Origin: an uncultured Bacilli bacterium | Lineage (GTDB): Bacteria; Bacillota_I; Bacilli_A; RF39; UBA660 | Reading direction: 5' to 3' | Assembly: GCA_944345045.1 (NCBI GenBank) | Contig: CALVMI010000041.1 | Location: forward strand, 1 to 16,428 | Length of the DNA: 16,428 nucleotides | Shown: positions 6,625-14,505 of the stretch, in pieces | Position numbering within the stretch: the first letter of the stretch is position 1 | How the letters are laid out: each line of letters opens with the position of its first letter | Made by a program: the position numbers and the translations under genes | Notes under the pieces: model-generated | Told to the model about the DNA's origin: nothing | The model's database searches: none | Seen by the model: the letters and a program-made list of their open reading frames with translations, nothing else

Positions 6625-8334
6625 ATGAAAAGTCAGCAAAAGCTTGTCGAATTTTTACAATTTGAAAAATCTTATTATCATCTATTTTTAGAGTTATATG
6701 AAAATAGGGAAAACGAAAAGAAAGTAAAAGAATATATGGCTTTACTTCCTTTCATGGAACAAAAAGAAAAAGATTTTTTAAATAAAATATCTTCCTATAA
6801 TGAAGTGGTGGAATATGAAAGTGTTTTAGAAAATCTGTATCATATAAATATAAATAGTTGTTTTGAAATACAAAATATTACCGCTCCAGAAATTATCATT
6901 CCTGCTATGCGCGTTCAAAGATTATTAGAAAAAATAGAGGCATTTGTAGAGAACCAAGATCAAAGCGAAGTTTTGCCTCATGAATCAGTAGATATTTTAC
7001 AAAATGAATATATTTATGAGCAATATCAAGCAGCTGATTGTATTGATTTTTGGCTGGAGCAAGTACAAAATAATTTTTTATGTCTTTCTAATTTTTCAGA
7101 AAAAGATTTCTATATATATCGGTATATTACTCATCATAACATTGACAAAAACTCTTTGCTCAAAAAACCAAGCCAAATACAAAAATTTTCATCTTTTATT
7201 AAGTCAGATCTTTTTATCGATGCTGTTAGTTATTATATAGGAAGAGTTTTTAACAAAGATAAAACAAATTTTTCAGTGGAAGAAAGAGCAACCGTTTTAG
7301 AAGCCTACTTATCTGCATTAGAAGAAAAAGATCTTTTGAATTTAACTACTTTTTTACAGGATTCATATCTAGACATTTCTGCTAATGAAAATATGTGGAT
7401 TGAAAAAGTTGAAAAAATATATGAAAAATATCAAGTGAATTTAATTGAGGATTTAGAAGTAGAGCAAGAGCCCTTAGATATAATACCACCTTTTTTTAAT
7501 TTGGAGTCTCTAACGGAAATCACGTCATCTTTAACAGAATATTTTAAAAATACGCATTATTTATTTCAATGCTATGCTATCTTAGCCACGAGAAAAACTT
7601 CATTTTCTTTTAGAACAAAAATGTATGAACAAATATCTAATTTATTAGAAAATGAAAAAAATATTCTAAAAAAAGTAAAAAACCTTGGCTCTTTACAAGC
7701 TTATGTTCGTTATTTTTATAGAGATTATACATTTCGAATTACAAATTTTAAAAAATTACTTGATGAAGCAAGTATTTGCGAACAAGAAAAAGTATTTACG
7801 ATTTTACGTTTAAAAAACAAATTAAAAAAATATGTTCCAGATTTATATTATGCTGAGAATGATAATCTTGATGAGATAGAGGATTACATGGAAAAGATAG
7901 AAATTGAATATATTGACGATTGCTTATGGAAATATGAAAAAGATATAGAAAACGCTGAACAAGATATTCGAAGCTTTTTATATTTTCTTCAAAAAGAAGT
8001 ACAAGATCAAAAGTATGTCGTGGCCGGTTCTTATTACCTTAGATTCATTTTTCCTGATTATGAAGAATTAAACATGATTACCGATTATACAATCTCAGAT
8101 GAATTACCAGAACGAGGATTTGAAAAATCAAGTTTTTTAAATCAATATCAAGAAGAATTTACTAACTGGTCTTTAATGACAAATAACGAAATAGAAAATA
8201 GTTTTTTTAAGGCTTATGTAAAAACGCTTCAAATGAGTAGTAATCAAGCAGAAAAGAAAGAAATTAATAAACTTTTAGAAGAAGCCTATAAAAAGAAAAA
8301 ACAAAATAGTATAACTTTACAAAAGAAGCTGTAA
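6625..8334 (+). CDS. Unrecognised 569-residue, probably helical cytoplasmic protein
   Basis: I do not recognise this protein. It is long, rich in Glu, Lys, Leu and aromatic residues, has no obvious membrane span or signal peptide, and reads as mostly alpha-helical with coiled-coil-like stretches (for example about residues 340-450). There are no Walker, zinc or nuclease motifs that I can point to. The C-terminus is basic. The frame extends upstream to a TTG at 6619, but AGGG at 6613-6616 is eight bases from the ATG at 6625 and only two from the TTG, so the ATG is the better start. It has its own promoter and a clear terminator, so it is probably monocistronic, between lgt and its partner upstream and tex downstream. 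Likely lineage-restricted. Confidence 0.8.
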   Translation: MKSQQKLVEFLQFEKSYYHLFLELYENRENEKKVKEYMALLPFMEQKEKDFLNKISSYNEVVEYESVLENLYHININSCFEIQNITAPEIIIPAMRVQRLLEKIEAFVENQDQSEVLPHESVDILQNEYIYEQYQAADCIDFWLEQVQNNFLCLSNFSEKDFYIYRYITHHNIDKNSLLKKPSQIQKFSSFIKSDLFIDAVSYYIGRVFNKDKTNFSVEERATVLEAYLSALEEKDLLNLTTFLQDSYLDISANENMWIEKVEKIYEKYQVNLIEDLEVEQEPLDIIPPFFNLESLTEITSSLTEYFKNTHYLFQCYAILATRKTSFSFRTKMYEQISNLLENEKNILKKVKNLGSLQAYVRYFYRDYTFRITNFKKLLDEASICEQEKVFTILRLKNKLKKYVPDLYYAENDNLDEIEDYMEKIEIEYIDDCLWKYEKDIENAEQDIRSFLYFLQKEVQDQKYVVAGSYYLRFIFPDYEELNMITDYTISDELPERGFEKSSFLNQYQEEFTNWSLMTNNEIENSFFKAYVKTLQMSSNQAEKKEINKLLEEAYKKKKQNSITLQKKL

Positions 8335-8349
8335 ACCAGTTTCTTTTTT
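8322..8349 (+). terminator. Terminator of the 569-residue gene, stop codon in the loop
   Basis: AAAGAAGCTG (8322-8331) pairs with CAGTTTCTTT (8337-8346), ten pairs with one G-U, followed by T. The TAA stop (8332-8334) is in the five-base loop. Confidence 0.75.
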
Positions 8350-8359
8350 CTTTCATTTT

Positions 8360-8368
8360 TGTTACCAT
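8360..8368 (+). promoter_or_regulatory. Possible extended -10 promoter for tex
   Basis: TGTTACCAT resembles the TGTTAYAAT elements before the RNB and lgt genes and lies just after the preceding T-tract. It is a weaker match to consensus, with no -35. Confidence 0.3.
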
Positions 8369-8387
8369 TATATTTGGAGTGAAAAAA

Positions 8388-10508
8388 ATGAATAATAAAG
8401 AAATTTTAGCAAAAAATTTAGAAATCAAAGTTTCTCAAGTAGAAGCAGTTTTAAACTTATTAAGTGAAGGTGCGACGATTCCTTTTATCGCTCGTTATCG
8501 AAAAGAAGCTACAGGATCTTTAGATGAGGAAAAAATAAGAGCAATTGAAAAAGAATATACATATTTAGAAAATTTATCAAAAAGAAAAGAAGATGTTATT
8601 CGTTTAATTGAAGAAAAGGACTTATTAACACCAGAATTAAAAGAAGCTATTTTAGCTTGTGAAAAATTAAGTGATGTCGAAGATTTATATCGACCATTTA
8701 AAGAAAAGAAAAAAACTAAGGCAAGTGAAGCAATCAAAATGGGACTTGAACCTTTAGCTAAGAAAATAATGAGTTTTCCAACTACTGGTTCCATAGAACA
8801 ATTAGCTAGTGGCTATAATTGTGAAAAACAAAAGGCTATTGAAGGAGCTAAATATATTATAGCTGAGTGGATAAGTGACAATGCTTATTATCGAAAATAT
8901 ATCAAAAAAGAAATTTGGAACAATGGCTTTATTACAAGTAAGTTAAAGAAAAATGCTGTAGACGAGAAAAAAGTATATCAAATGTATTATGATTTTGAAG
9001 AGAAAATTAAATATGCCAAACACTATCGAATTTTAGCAATGAACAGAGGAGAAAGTGAAAAGATTTTAAACGTATCTTTAGAATTTGATAAAGAAAAAAT
9101 TTTAGAATATTTAAAAAATAAAATTATAAAAAATAAAGATTCTTTTGTTGTTTTAGAAGTAGAAAGTGCCATAGAAGATGCTTTAAAAAGACTAATTTAT
9201 CCAAGTGTGGAAAGAGAAATACGTGCAGACTTAACAGAAGACGCTGAGAAAAAAGCTATTCTTACTTTTCAAGATAATTTAGAACATCTTTTAATGACAA
9301 AACCAATAAAAGATAAAGTAGTACTAGGATTTGATCCGGCATTTAGAACAGGATGTAAATTAGCGGTGTTAAATCCATATGGAAATGTGTTAGAAATCGC
9401 GACTATTTATCCACATGAACCTAAAAATGAAAAAGAAAAAAGTAAAGAAATTTTAACATCTTTAATTCAAAAATATGGCGTTCAAATTATCGCGATTGGA
9501 AATGGTACAGCGTCTCGCGAAAGTGAAGCATTTGTAGCGGATTCAATTAAAGGAACTAATATTTTATATAATTTAGTAAGTGAAGCAGGAGCCAGTGTGT
9601 ACTCAGCAAGTCCACTAGCTATTAAAGAGTTTCCTGATTTAACCGTTGAAAAAAGAAGTGCCATTTCTATTGGTAGGAGAGTCCAAGATCCTTTATCCGA
9701 ACTTGTTAAAATAGATCCTAAAAGTATTGGTGTGGGTGAGTATCAACATGATGTGAACCAAAAAGAACTTACTGAAGCTTTAGGATTTACCGTTTCTAAA
9801 ATTGTCAATGAAATTGGCGTCAACATTAACACAGCAAGTACAAGTATTTTAAATTATATTTCTGGCCTTACCAAAAAAACAATTGATAGTATTATCAAAT
9901 TTAGAGAGAAAAAGCCATTCACTTCTCGTGAAGAAGTAAAATCTTTACCAGGTTTCAGTGATAAAGTATTTGAACAATCTATTGGCTTTTTAAGAATTGT
10001 TGATGGTAAAAATCCGTTAGATAAAACAAGAATTCATCCTGAAAGTTATGAATTAACAAATAAACTTTTACAGCAAGAAAATATCGATTTAAAAGAACTT
10101 GGTAGTAAAGAATTTAATGAAAAATTAGCTCAAATAGATGTTAGAAAAATGGCTGCAGAGTTAGATACCGATATATATACGTTACAAGATATTGTTGAAG
10201 AATTAAAACATCCAGGTCAGGACTACCGCGATAAATTAGATGACATTGTTTTAAAAAGTGATGTTTTAACGATTCAAGACTTAAAAGAAGGAATGGAACT
10301 AAAAGGAACTGTACGTAATGTCACAAGTTTTGGAGCTTTTGTTGATATTGGGCTTCATGATGATGGCCTAGTTCATATTTCTAAAATGAGTAAAAATTTC
10401 GTCAAAAATCCAAATGATATTGTAAGTGTTGGCGATATTGTTACTGTGTATGTCTGTGGTGTTGATTTAGAGAAAGAGAAAGTTCAGTTATCTTTAATCA
10501 AAGAATGA
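8388..10508 (+). CDS. tex: Tex family S1 RNA-binding protein (transcription accessory protein)
   Basis: Tex is a conserved nucleic-acid-binding protein linked to transcription and, in Gram-positives, to RNA-related processes; its exact biochemical role is still debated. The 706 residues show the usual order: helical N-terminal domain containing the GATIPFIARYRKEATGSLDE signature (about residues 28-47); YqgF/RNase H-like domain beginning VVLGFDPAFRTGCKLA at 311; helix-hairpin-helix repeats from GVNINTAS at 477 to about 545, including LPGFSD; and a C-terminal S1 domain from 635 (GTVRNVTSFGAFVDIG, GLVHIS). Almost nothing follows S1, whereas many homologues carry a longer tail. A GTG at 8379 is in frame, but GGAG at 8376-8379 is spaced eight bases from the ATG at 8388 and overlaps the GTG, so I chose the ATG. 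It ends in TGA. Confidence 0.96.
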   Translation: MNNKEILAKNLEIKVSQVEAVLNLLSEGATIPFIARYRKEATGSLDEEKIRAIEKEYTYLENLSKRKEDVIRLIEEKDLLTPELKEAILACEKLSDVEDLYRPFKEKKKTKASEAIKMGLEPLAKKIMSFPTTGSIEQLASGYNCEKQKAIEGAKYIIAEWISDNAYYRKYIKKEIWNNGFITSKLKKNAVDEKKVYQMYYDFEEKIKYAKHYRILAMNRGESEKILNVSLEFDKEKILEYLKNKIIKNKDSFVVLEVESAIEDALKRLIYPSVEREIRADLTEDAEKKAILTFQDNLEHLLMTKPIKDKVVLGFDPAFRTGCKLAVLNPYGNVLEIATIYPHEPKNEKEKSKEILTSLIQKYGVQIIAIGNGTASRESEAFVADSIKGTNILYNLVSEAGASVYSASPLAIKEFPDLTVEKRSAISIGRRVQDPLSELVKIDPKSIGVGEYQHDVNQKELTEALGFTVSKIVNEIGVNINTASTSILNYISGLTKKTIDSIIKFREKKPFTSREEVKSLPGFSDKVFEQSIGFLRIVDGKNPLDKTRIHPESYELTNKLLQQENIDLKELGSKEFNEKLAQIDVRKMAAELDTDIYTLQDIVEELKHPGQDYRDKLDDIVLKSDVLTIQDLKEGMELKGTVRNVTSFGAFVDIGLHDDGLVHISKMSKNFVKNPNDIVSVGDIVTVYVCGVDLEKEKVQLSLIKE

Positions 10509-10545
10509 AAAATGCACTGTTTTTTAAAAATTCAGTGCATTTTTA
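10509..10545 (+). terminator. tex terminator (12-bp perfect hairpin)
   Basis: AAAAATGCACTG (10509-10520) and CAGTGCATTTTT (10534-10545) are exact reverse complements flanking a 13-base loop. The A- and T-runs on the two sides could support termination in either direction. It begins directly after the tex TGA stop. Confidence 0.75.
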
Positions 10546-10550
10546 CTTTT
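10514..10550 (+). repeat. 37-nt direct repeat, copy 1
   Basis: Runs from TGCACTG through the hairpin loop to ATTTTTACTTT. It matches copy 2 at 10605-10641 except for two A/G differences, and includes most of the tex terminator hairpin. Confidence 0.85.
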
Positions 10551-10604
10551 TTAAAGTGCGTTTTTGTCAAAAAAAGTGCATTTTTATAAAAAAAACATTA
10601 AGTT

Positions 10605-10641
10605 TGCACTGTTTTTTGAAAATTCGGTGCATTTTTACTTT
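10605..10641 (+). repeat. 37-nt direct repeat, copy 2 (second hairpin)
   Basis: Near-identical to 10514-10550 with two A-to-G changes. One lies in the loop and the other turns a stem A-U pair into a G-U pair (GCACTG against CGGTGC), so the shorter stem survives. It lies 27 bases before the asnB -10. Between the copies are two further related motifs, AAGTGCGTTTTT (10555-10566) and AAGTGCATTTTT (10574-10585). Confidence 0.85.
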
Positions 10642-10667
10642 GCCTTTTAATTTTAGAAAAAAAAGGG

Positions 10668-10673
10668 TATAAT
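10668..10673 (+). promoter_or_regulatory. asnB -10 element
   Basis: Consensus TATAAT lies 25 bases before the start codon, with the GAGGTG ribosome binding site at 10686-10691. The -35 is poor. A perfect ATATGCATAT palindrome (10672-10681) overlaps the expected transcription start and could be an operator. Confidence 0.45.
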
Positions 10674-10698
10674 ATGCATATAAATGAGGTGAAAATCT

Positions 10699-12519
10699 AT
10701 GTGTGGAATTGCAGGCTTTGTGGGCAAAGAAAAAAATATGAAAAAAATAGTAAAGGGCATGACAGATAGAATTCGTCATCGTGGACCAGATGGTGAAGGT
10801 TTTTTTGTTCGTGGCGATGTTGCTCTAGCTCAAAGAAGACTTTCAATTATTGATATTGAAGGAGGACGCCAACCAATGTTTTCTAAAGATGAAAACTTAG
10901 TAGTTGTATATAATGGCGAAATCTACAATTATCAAGAAATTAAAGAGGAATTAAAAGACTATCCATGGCAAACTAACAGTGATACAGAGGTATTACTTGC
11001 TGGTTACCAAAAATGGGGGAAAGATTTACCTAATCACTTGCGTGGTATGTTTGCTTTTGCCTTATATGATATCAAAAACAAAACTCTTTTCTGTGCTCGT
11101 GATCCATTTGGTATTAAACCTTTCTATTATTATCAAAATGAGGGAAGTTTTTTATTTGCATCAGAAATTAAAGCTTTTTTAGATCATCCAAAATTTGAAA
11201 AAAAATTTAATGAAAAACTTTTATCTTCATATTTATCTTTTAGTTTTACGCCAACAACAGAAACTTTTTTTGAGGGAGTAAAAAGACTAGATGCTGGTTG
11301 TACATTAACATATCAAAATGGAGAAATAACAATTGATAAATATTATAAATTAGAATTTCCAATTAAAAAAGGAAATTATAAAAAAACAGTTGAAAAAATA
11401 GGCGACACAATGGCTAGCAGTGTTAAATATCATATGATAAGTGATGTAGAAGTAGGATCTTTTCTTTCAAGTGGTATTGATTCATCATACATAGTATCTT
11501 TAGCTAAACCAGATAAAACGTATACCATTGGCTATGATCTTCCTAGATATAATGAAAGCAATTATGCCAAAGATTTAGCCGAAAAATTAAATATTCAAAA
11601 TAAACAAAAAATCATTACGAAAGAAGAATACATGGAAGTATTAGATAAAGTTTTATATCATATGGACGAACCTGCAAGTGATCCAGCAATCGTAGCTTTA
11701 TATTTTGTTTCCAAACTTGCTAGTGAAGATGTAAAAGTAGTTTTATCAGGTGAAGGTGCAGATGAATTCTTTGGAGGCTATAATTCCTATCGTGAAGAAG
11801 TAGACTATTCAATTTATAATAAAATTCCGAATTTTATAAGAAGAGCAATAGCTAAAATATGCTTACATTTGCCACCTATAAGAGGTATCAATTTTTTAGT
11901 TCGTCGTGGTTTAACACTAGAAGAAAATTATATTGGTGTAAACAAAGTTTGGACAGAAAAAGAAGTAAAAAAACTTTTGAAAATTCCGGTTACGATTTCA
12001 AATCAAGAAATCACCAAACCAGTCTATGATGAATTTAAAGGCGAAAGTGATTTAGTTAAAATGCAAGCGATTGATATTAACTTTTGGCTTATGAAAGACA
12101 TTTTACAAAAAGCGGATCGTATGACGATGGCCAATTCTTTAGAAGGAAGAGTGCCTTTTGTGGACAAAGAAGTGTTTGATATTGCCGCATCTTTACCACT
12201 AGAATATAAAGTGACAAAGGAAAATACCAAAGTTGCTTTACGAGATGCCGCAAAAGAAGTCATTCCAACGGAAGCATATAAAAAGAAAAAATTAGGTTTT
12301 CCAGTTCCAATCCGTGATTGGATGAGAGAAGATGATGTATATAGAACAATCCAAAAGGCATTTGTTTCTAAAGTATCACAAAAATATTTTAATGTAAAAA
12401 AATTGTTAAAAATGTTAGAAGAACACAAAAGTGGAAAAAAAGATCACTATCGTAAATTATGGAATGTTTTTTGTTTTATCAGATGGTATCAAGTGTTTTT
12501 TGAAAATAAAGACGTATAG
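10699..12519 (+). CDS. asnB: Asparagine synthase (glutamine-hydrolysing)
   Basis: AsnB makes asparagine from aspartate and ATP, using ammonia released from glutamine. The 606 residues contain both domains. The N-terminal class II glutaminase has the nucleophile Cys right after Met (MCGIAGFVG), RHRGPDGEG, LAQRRLSIID, YNGEIYNY, NSDTEVLLAGY and ARDPFGIKP. The synthetase domain has a PP-loop FLSSGIDSS (255-263), LSGEGADEFFGGY (349-361) and a C-terminal GFPVPIRDWM segment. The ATG follows GAGGTG by seven bases and places the catalytic Cys at position 2, which confirms the start. It has its own promoter and terminator. Relatives in surface-polysaccharide loci amidate sugars, but no such genes are nearby, so primary asparagine synthesis is the likely role. 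Confidence 0.95.
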   Translation: MCGIAGFVGKEKNMKKIVKGMTDRIRHRGPDGEGFFVRGDVALAQRRLSIIDIEGGRQPMFSKDENLVVVYNGEIYNYQEIKEELKDYPWQTNSDTEVLLAGYQKWGKDLPNHLRGMFAFALYDIKNKTLFCARDPFGIKPFYYYQNEGSFLFASEIKAFLDHPKFEKKFNEKLLSSYLSFSFTPTTETFFEGVKRLDAGCTLTYQNGEITIDKYYKLEFPIKKGNYKKTVEKIGDTMASSVKYHMISDVEVGSFLSSGIDSSYIVSLAKPDKTYTIGYDLPRYNESNYAKDLAEKLNIQNKQKIITKEEYMEVLDKVLYHMDEPASDPAIVALYFVSKLASEDVKVVLSGEGADEFFGGYNSYREEVDYSIYNKIPNFIRRAIAKICLHLPPIRGINFLVRRGLTLEENYIGVNKVWTEKEVKKLLKIPVTISNQEITKPVYDEFKGESDLVKMQAIDINFWLMKDILQKADRMTMANSLEGRVPFVDKEVFDIAASLPLEYKVTKENTKVALRDAAKEVIPTEAYKKKKLGFPVPIRDWMREDDVYRTIQKAFVSKVSQKYFNVKKLLKMLEEHKSGKKDHYRKLWNVFCFIRWYQVFFENKDV

Positions 12520-12534
12520 TAATCGTCTTTTTTT
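12508..12534 (+). terminator. asnB terminator, stop codon in the loop
   Basis: AAAGACG (12508-12514) pairs with CGTCTTT (12524-12530) around a nine-base loop holding the TAG stop, followed by four more T. Confidence 0.75.
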
Positions 12535-12633
12535 ATGAAAAAAACTAAGAAGAAAAATATTCACATTTTGATTTTCTATAGCCAAAGCGAAAAAAAAATA
12601 GTAAAATAACATATAGTTAAGATGGGAGATTTT

Positions 12634-13227
12634 ATGAAAACAATTCATTATTTATATATATCGATTTTCTTCTTTTTATGCTTTTTTTTCTTATCCATTT
12701 TTATTATAAACGGAAATACAATCTTTTTTGATGTACCTTTTTATGAATGGTTAAGAGCTTTTCCATTAGAAAACTTTTTCAAATTTGTTACCGATTTTGG
12801 TGGAGTATTTTGGATTTGCCTTTTTATTTTAATCGCTCTTATTTTTCTAAAATCAAATAAAGATCGCAAACTACTAGTTGCAGTAATGGTAGTAGAGGCT
12901 GTTTCTAATATCTTGTTAAAATATTTTTTCAGTCGTGAAAGACCTGGTTTTCCACATTTAGTAGAAGAAAGTGGTTATTCTTTTCCAAGCGGTCATACAA
13001 TGGCGGCAACCGCTTTTTCTTTTCTAATGATTTATTTTATTTGGGAAAGTAAATTATCAAAAACAAAAAAAGTCCTTTTGACTCTTTTATTTCTAAGTTA
13101 TGTAGTCATTATAGGACTTAGTAGAATTTATTTAGGTGTTCATTTTACAAGTGATGTCATCGGCGGTTTTTGTGTTTCTTTAGGCTTAGTTTCCTTTGCG
13201 ATCTTTCTTTCTCGTTCTCTTAAGTGA
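12634..13227 (+). CDS. PAP2-family membrane phosphatase (lipid phosphatase / undecaprenyl-PP phosphatase-like)
   Basis: This is an integral membrane phosphatase of the type 2 phosphatidic acid phosphatase superfamily. All three active-site motifs are intact in the 197-residue protein: KYFFSRERP (Lys96, Arg103, Pro104), PSGH (118-121) and SRIYLGVHFTSD (Ser163, Arg164, His170, Asp174), with about six membrane spans. Likely substrates are undecaprenyl pyrophosphate (BcrC-like) or phospholipid phosphates such as phosphatidylglycerol phosphate; sequence alone does not decide. An in-frame ATG at 12622 exists, but GGGAG (12624-12628) lies inside it and is five bases from the ATG at 12634, so I chose the latter. 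The last 42 bases overlap the convergent minus-strand gene. It ends in TGA. Confidence 0.93.
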   Translation: MKTIHYLYISIFFFLCFFFLSIFIINGNTIFFDVPFYEWLRAFPLENFFKFVTDFGGVFWICLFILIALIFLKSNKDRKLLVAVMVVEAVSNILLKYFFSRERPGFPHLVEESGYSFPSGHTMAATAFSFLMIYFIWESKLSKTKKVLLTLLFLSYVVIIGLSRIYLGVHFTSDVIGGFCVSLGLVSFAIFLSRSLK

Positions 13228-13899
13228 TTTTTGCTTTCGCATTAACATTTCTAAATGAGGAAAGGCATGGACAATACGTTTGTTAAGAAGTTTTTGAGAT
13301 TCAAGAATTTTATCTTTAACTAATTTTGTAATTCTTTCAGTATCATCTTTTTTAATAAGCATCTTCTTTTGAACATTGGCATTGATTTTTTGAATATCTA
13401 AAATAATTTTAGAAGAAATAATGTTATCAACAAGAAGAATAAGAACAATAAGAACAGCTAAAACAATCAATAACGTAGATGGTATTTTTTCAATTAAAGA
13501 GAGAAAAAATGGGTTAAACTTATACATAATAAGCATACCAAGGATACTAAAAGGAATCATGGTTTCCAAACAAATACGTCCATTAATATTAAAACGGTAT
13601 TTTTTATAATCCCACCAACGAGTGTGATAACGTTTTTCCAAAAAATAACTCGTACAATATTCCAAAACAGAACAACTAAGTAAAATTAAAATAAAAAGGG
13701 TGACTGGATCATCTAAATATTTTTGTAAAAAAATAGTCATAATTAAAGCGCCTGTACCATATATTGGACAATATGGCCCGATTAAAAACCCACGGTTAAC
13801 AAATTTTTTTTGCGAAATCAAAATTAGCAAGACTTCCATGCACCAACCTAAAAAAGAATAAATAAAAAAAAGTAAAATATATGTACAAACTAACTGCAT
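13186..13899 (-). CDS. CmpB-like putative ABC-transporter type IV membrane protein
   Basis: The protein has about five membrane spans in its first 160 residues and a basic cytoplasmic tail. The N-terminal signature YSFLGWCMEV (14-23) followed by FVNRGFLIGPYCPIYGTG (33-50) is characteristic of the family labelled ABC_trans_CmpB, common in Firmicutes; its biochemical function is not established, and no ATPase partner is encoded nearby. The frame begins at an ATG at 13911, but that ATG directly abuts GAGG (13909-13906), which is spaced six bases from the ATG at 13899. The predicted transcription start also lies only about three bases before 13911. The ATG at 13899 (237 residues) is therefore preferred. 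Its 3' end overlaps the PAP2 gene by 42 bases. Confidence 0.85.
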   Translation of the reverse strand: MQLVCTYILLFFIYSFLGWCMEVLLILISQKKFVNRGFLIGPYCPIYGTGALIMTIFLQKYLDDPVTLFILILLSCSVLEYCTSYFLEKRYHTRWWDYKKYRFNINGRICLETMIPFSILGMLIMYKFNPFFLSLIEKIPSTLLIVLAVLIVLILLVDNIISSKIILDIQKINANVQKKMLIKKDDTERITKLVKDKILESQKLLNKRIVHAFPHLEMLMRKQKSLKRTRKKDRKGN

Positions 13900-13920
13900 A
13901 AAATACCTCATTCCACTTCT

Positions 13921-13950
13921 ATTATAACTTTTTTGTCAACTAATAGTCAA
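13921..13950 (-). promoter_or_regulatory. Promoter of the CmpB-like gene
   Basis: On the minus strand TTGACT (13950-13945), an 18-base spacer and TATAAT (13926-13921). A second TTGACA lies inside the spacer, only seven bases from the -10 and too close to act as a -35 for it. Confidence 0.6.
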
Positions 13951-13963
13951 GATTCAAGGGTTT

Positions 13964-13994
13964 TTGGCATGGAAAGCCTTTTTTGTTGTATAAT
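13964..13994 (+). promoter_or_regulatory. Promoter of the YtxH-like gene
   Basis: TTGGCA (13964-13969) and TATAAT (13989-13994) with a 19-base spacer, longer than the 17-base optimum. It lies back to back with the CmpB-like promoter, so this is a divergent promoter region of about 100 bases. Confidence 0.45.
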
Positions 13995-14022
13995 AAATAT
14001 ATAAGGAAAGGTGGCGGTTTTA

Positions 14023-14418
14023 ATGAAAAAGAAAACAGCAGCAGCATTACTTGGAGGTGCAGCTATCGGAGCAGGTTTAGGAATCTTATTTGCTCCTAAA
14101 AGTGGTAAAGAAACAAGAGCTGAACTAAAAGAAAAATTAGACGAATTAGTGAAAAAAGCAAAAGAAGTAGATATGGACGATGTAAGAGAATACGTAGTGC
14201 GTAAATCTGAAGAAATAGAAGCAGCTTTAAAAGACTTAGATAAAGAAAAAGTTTTAAAAATTGCTCAAAAAAAAGCAAATGAAATTCAAAAAAGTGCTAA
14301 AGAATTAGTCGAATACGTTAAAGAAAAAGGTGAACCAATGCTTCAAGAAGCTGCCGATGCCGTAAGAGAAAAAGCAATTGAAGTAACCAAAGGCGTTCTA
14401 AAAAAATTAGAAGGTTAA
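14023..14418 (+). CDS. YtxH-like general stress / envelope protein
   Basis: This 131-residue protein has an N-terminal hydrophobic glycine-rich segment (about 5-23, LLGGAAIGAGLGILFAPKSG) followed by a long, highly charged Lys/Glu amphipathic helix to the C-terminus. The G-x-x-I-G-x-x-x-G pattern ending in APKSGKETR is the YtxH domain signature. In Bacillus, YtxH belongs to the general stress regulon; its molecular role is unclear. An in-frame GTG at 14011 exists, but AAGGAAAGGTGG (14003-14014) is best spaced for the ATG at 14023. It has its own promoter and is divergent from the CmpB-like gene. Confidence 0.88.
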   Translation: MKKKTAAALLGGAAIGAGLGILFAPKSGKETRAELKEKLDELVKKAKEVDMDDVREYVVRKSEEIEAALKDLDKEKVLKIAQKKANEIQKSAKELVEYVKEKGEPMLQEAADAVREKAIEVTKGVLKKLEG

Positions 14419-14419
14419 T

Positions 14420-14448
14420 TTGCTTTAAAGAAATTTTTTTGCTAGAAT
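14420..14448 (+). promoter_or_regulatory. Promoter of the relQ-mutY operon
   Basis: TTGCTT (14420-14425), a 17-base spacer, and an extended -10 TGCTAGAAT (14440-14448). The T-tract after the ytxH-like gene forms part of the spacer. Confidence 0.6.
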
Positions 14449-14455
14449 AAATAGG

Positions 14456-14485
14456 AAGTAGTACAAAAGAAGTATTACTTTTTTT
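14456..14485 (+). terminator. Terminator-like hairpin in the relQ leader (possible attenuator)
   Basis: AAGTAGTAC (14456-14464) pairs with GTATTACTT (14472-14480), nine pairs with one G-U, loop AAAAGAA, then five more T. It lies downstream of the predicted promoter and before the AGGAG at 14489, so it would be at the very 5' end of the relQ mRNA. It may also end ytxH read-through. Confidence 0.6.
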
Positions 14486-14505
14486 CTTAGGAGTGACAAA
14501 AATAA

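Noticed and set aside
7004..7240. Plus-strand 78-codon hydrophobic frame inside the 569-residue gene
   Set aside because: It is an out-of-frame reading of a continuous longer gene with no ribosome binding site of its own.
10509..10641. CRISPR array
   Set aside because: There are only two 37-nt copies, no regular unique spacers, the repeats are self-complementary terminators, and there are no cas genes.
10567..10779. Minus-strand 70-codon frame across the tex-asnB spacer
   Set aside because: It is made largely of the repeat elements and the start of asnB read backwards, and has no convincing start signal or composition.
12520..12633. A promoter for the PAP2 gene
   Set aside because: Several TATA-like stretches occur, but none has an acceptable -35 or extended -10 at the right distance, so I did not annotate one.
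14417..14440. AATTT/AAATT hairpin with a T-tract after the ytxH-like stop as its terminator
   Set aside because: The five-pair stem is all A-T with a nine-base loop and would be unstable; the T-tract is better explained as part of the relQ promoter spacer.
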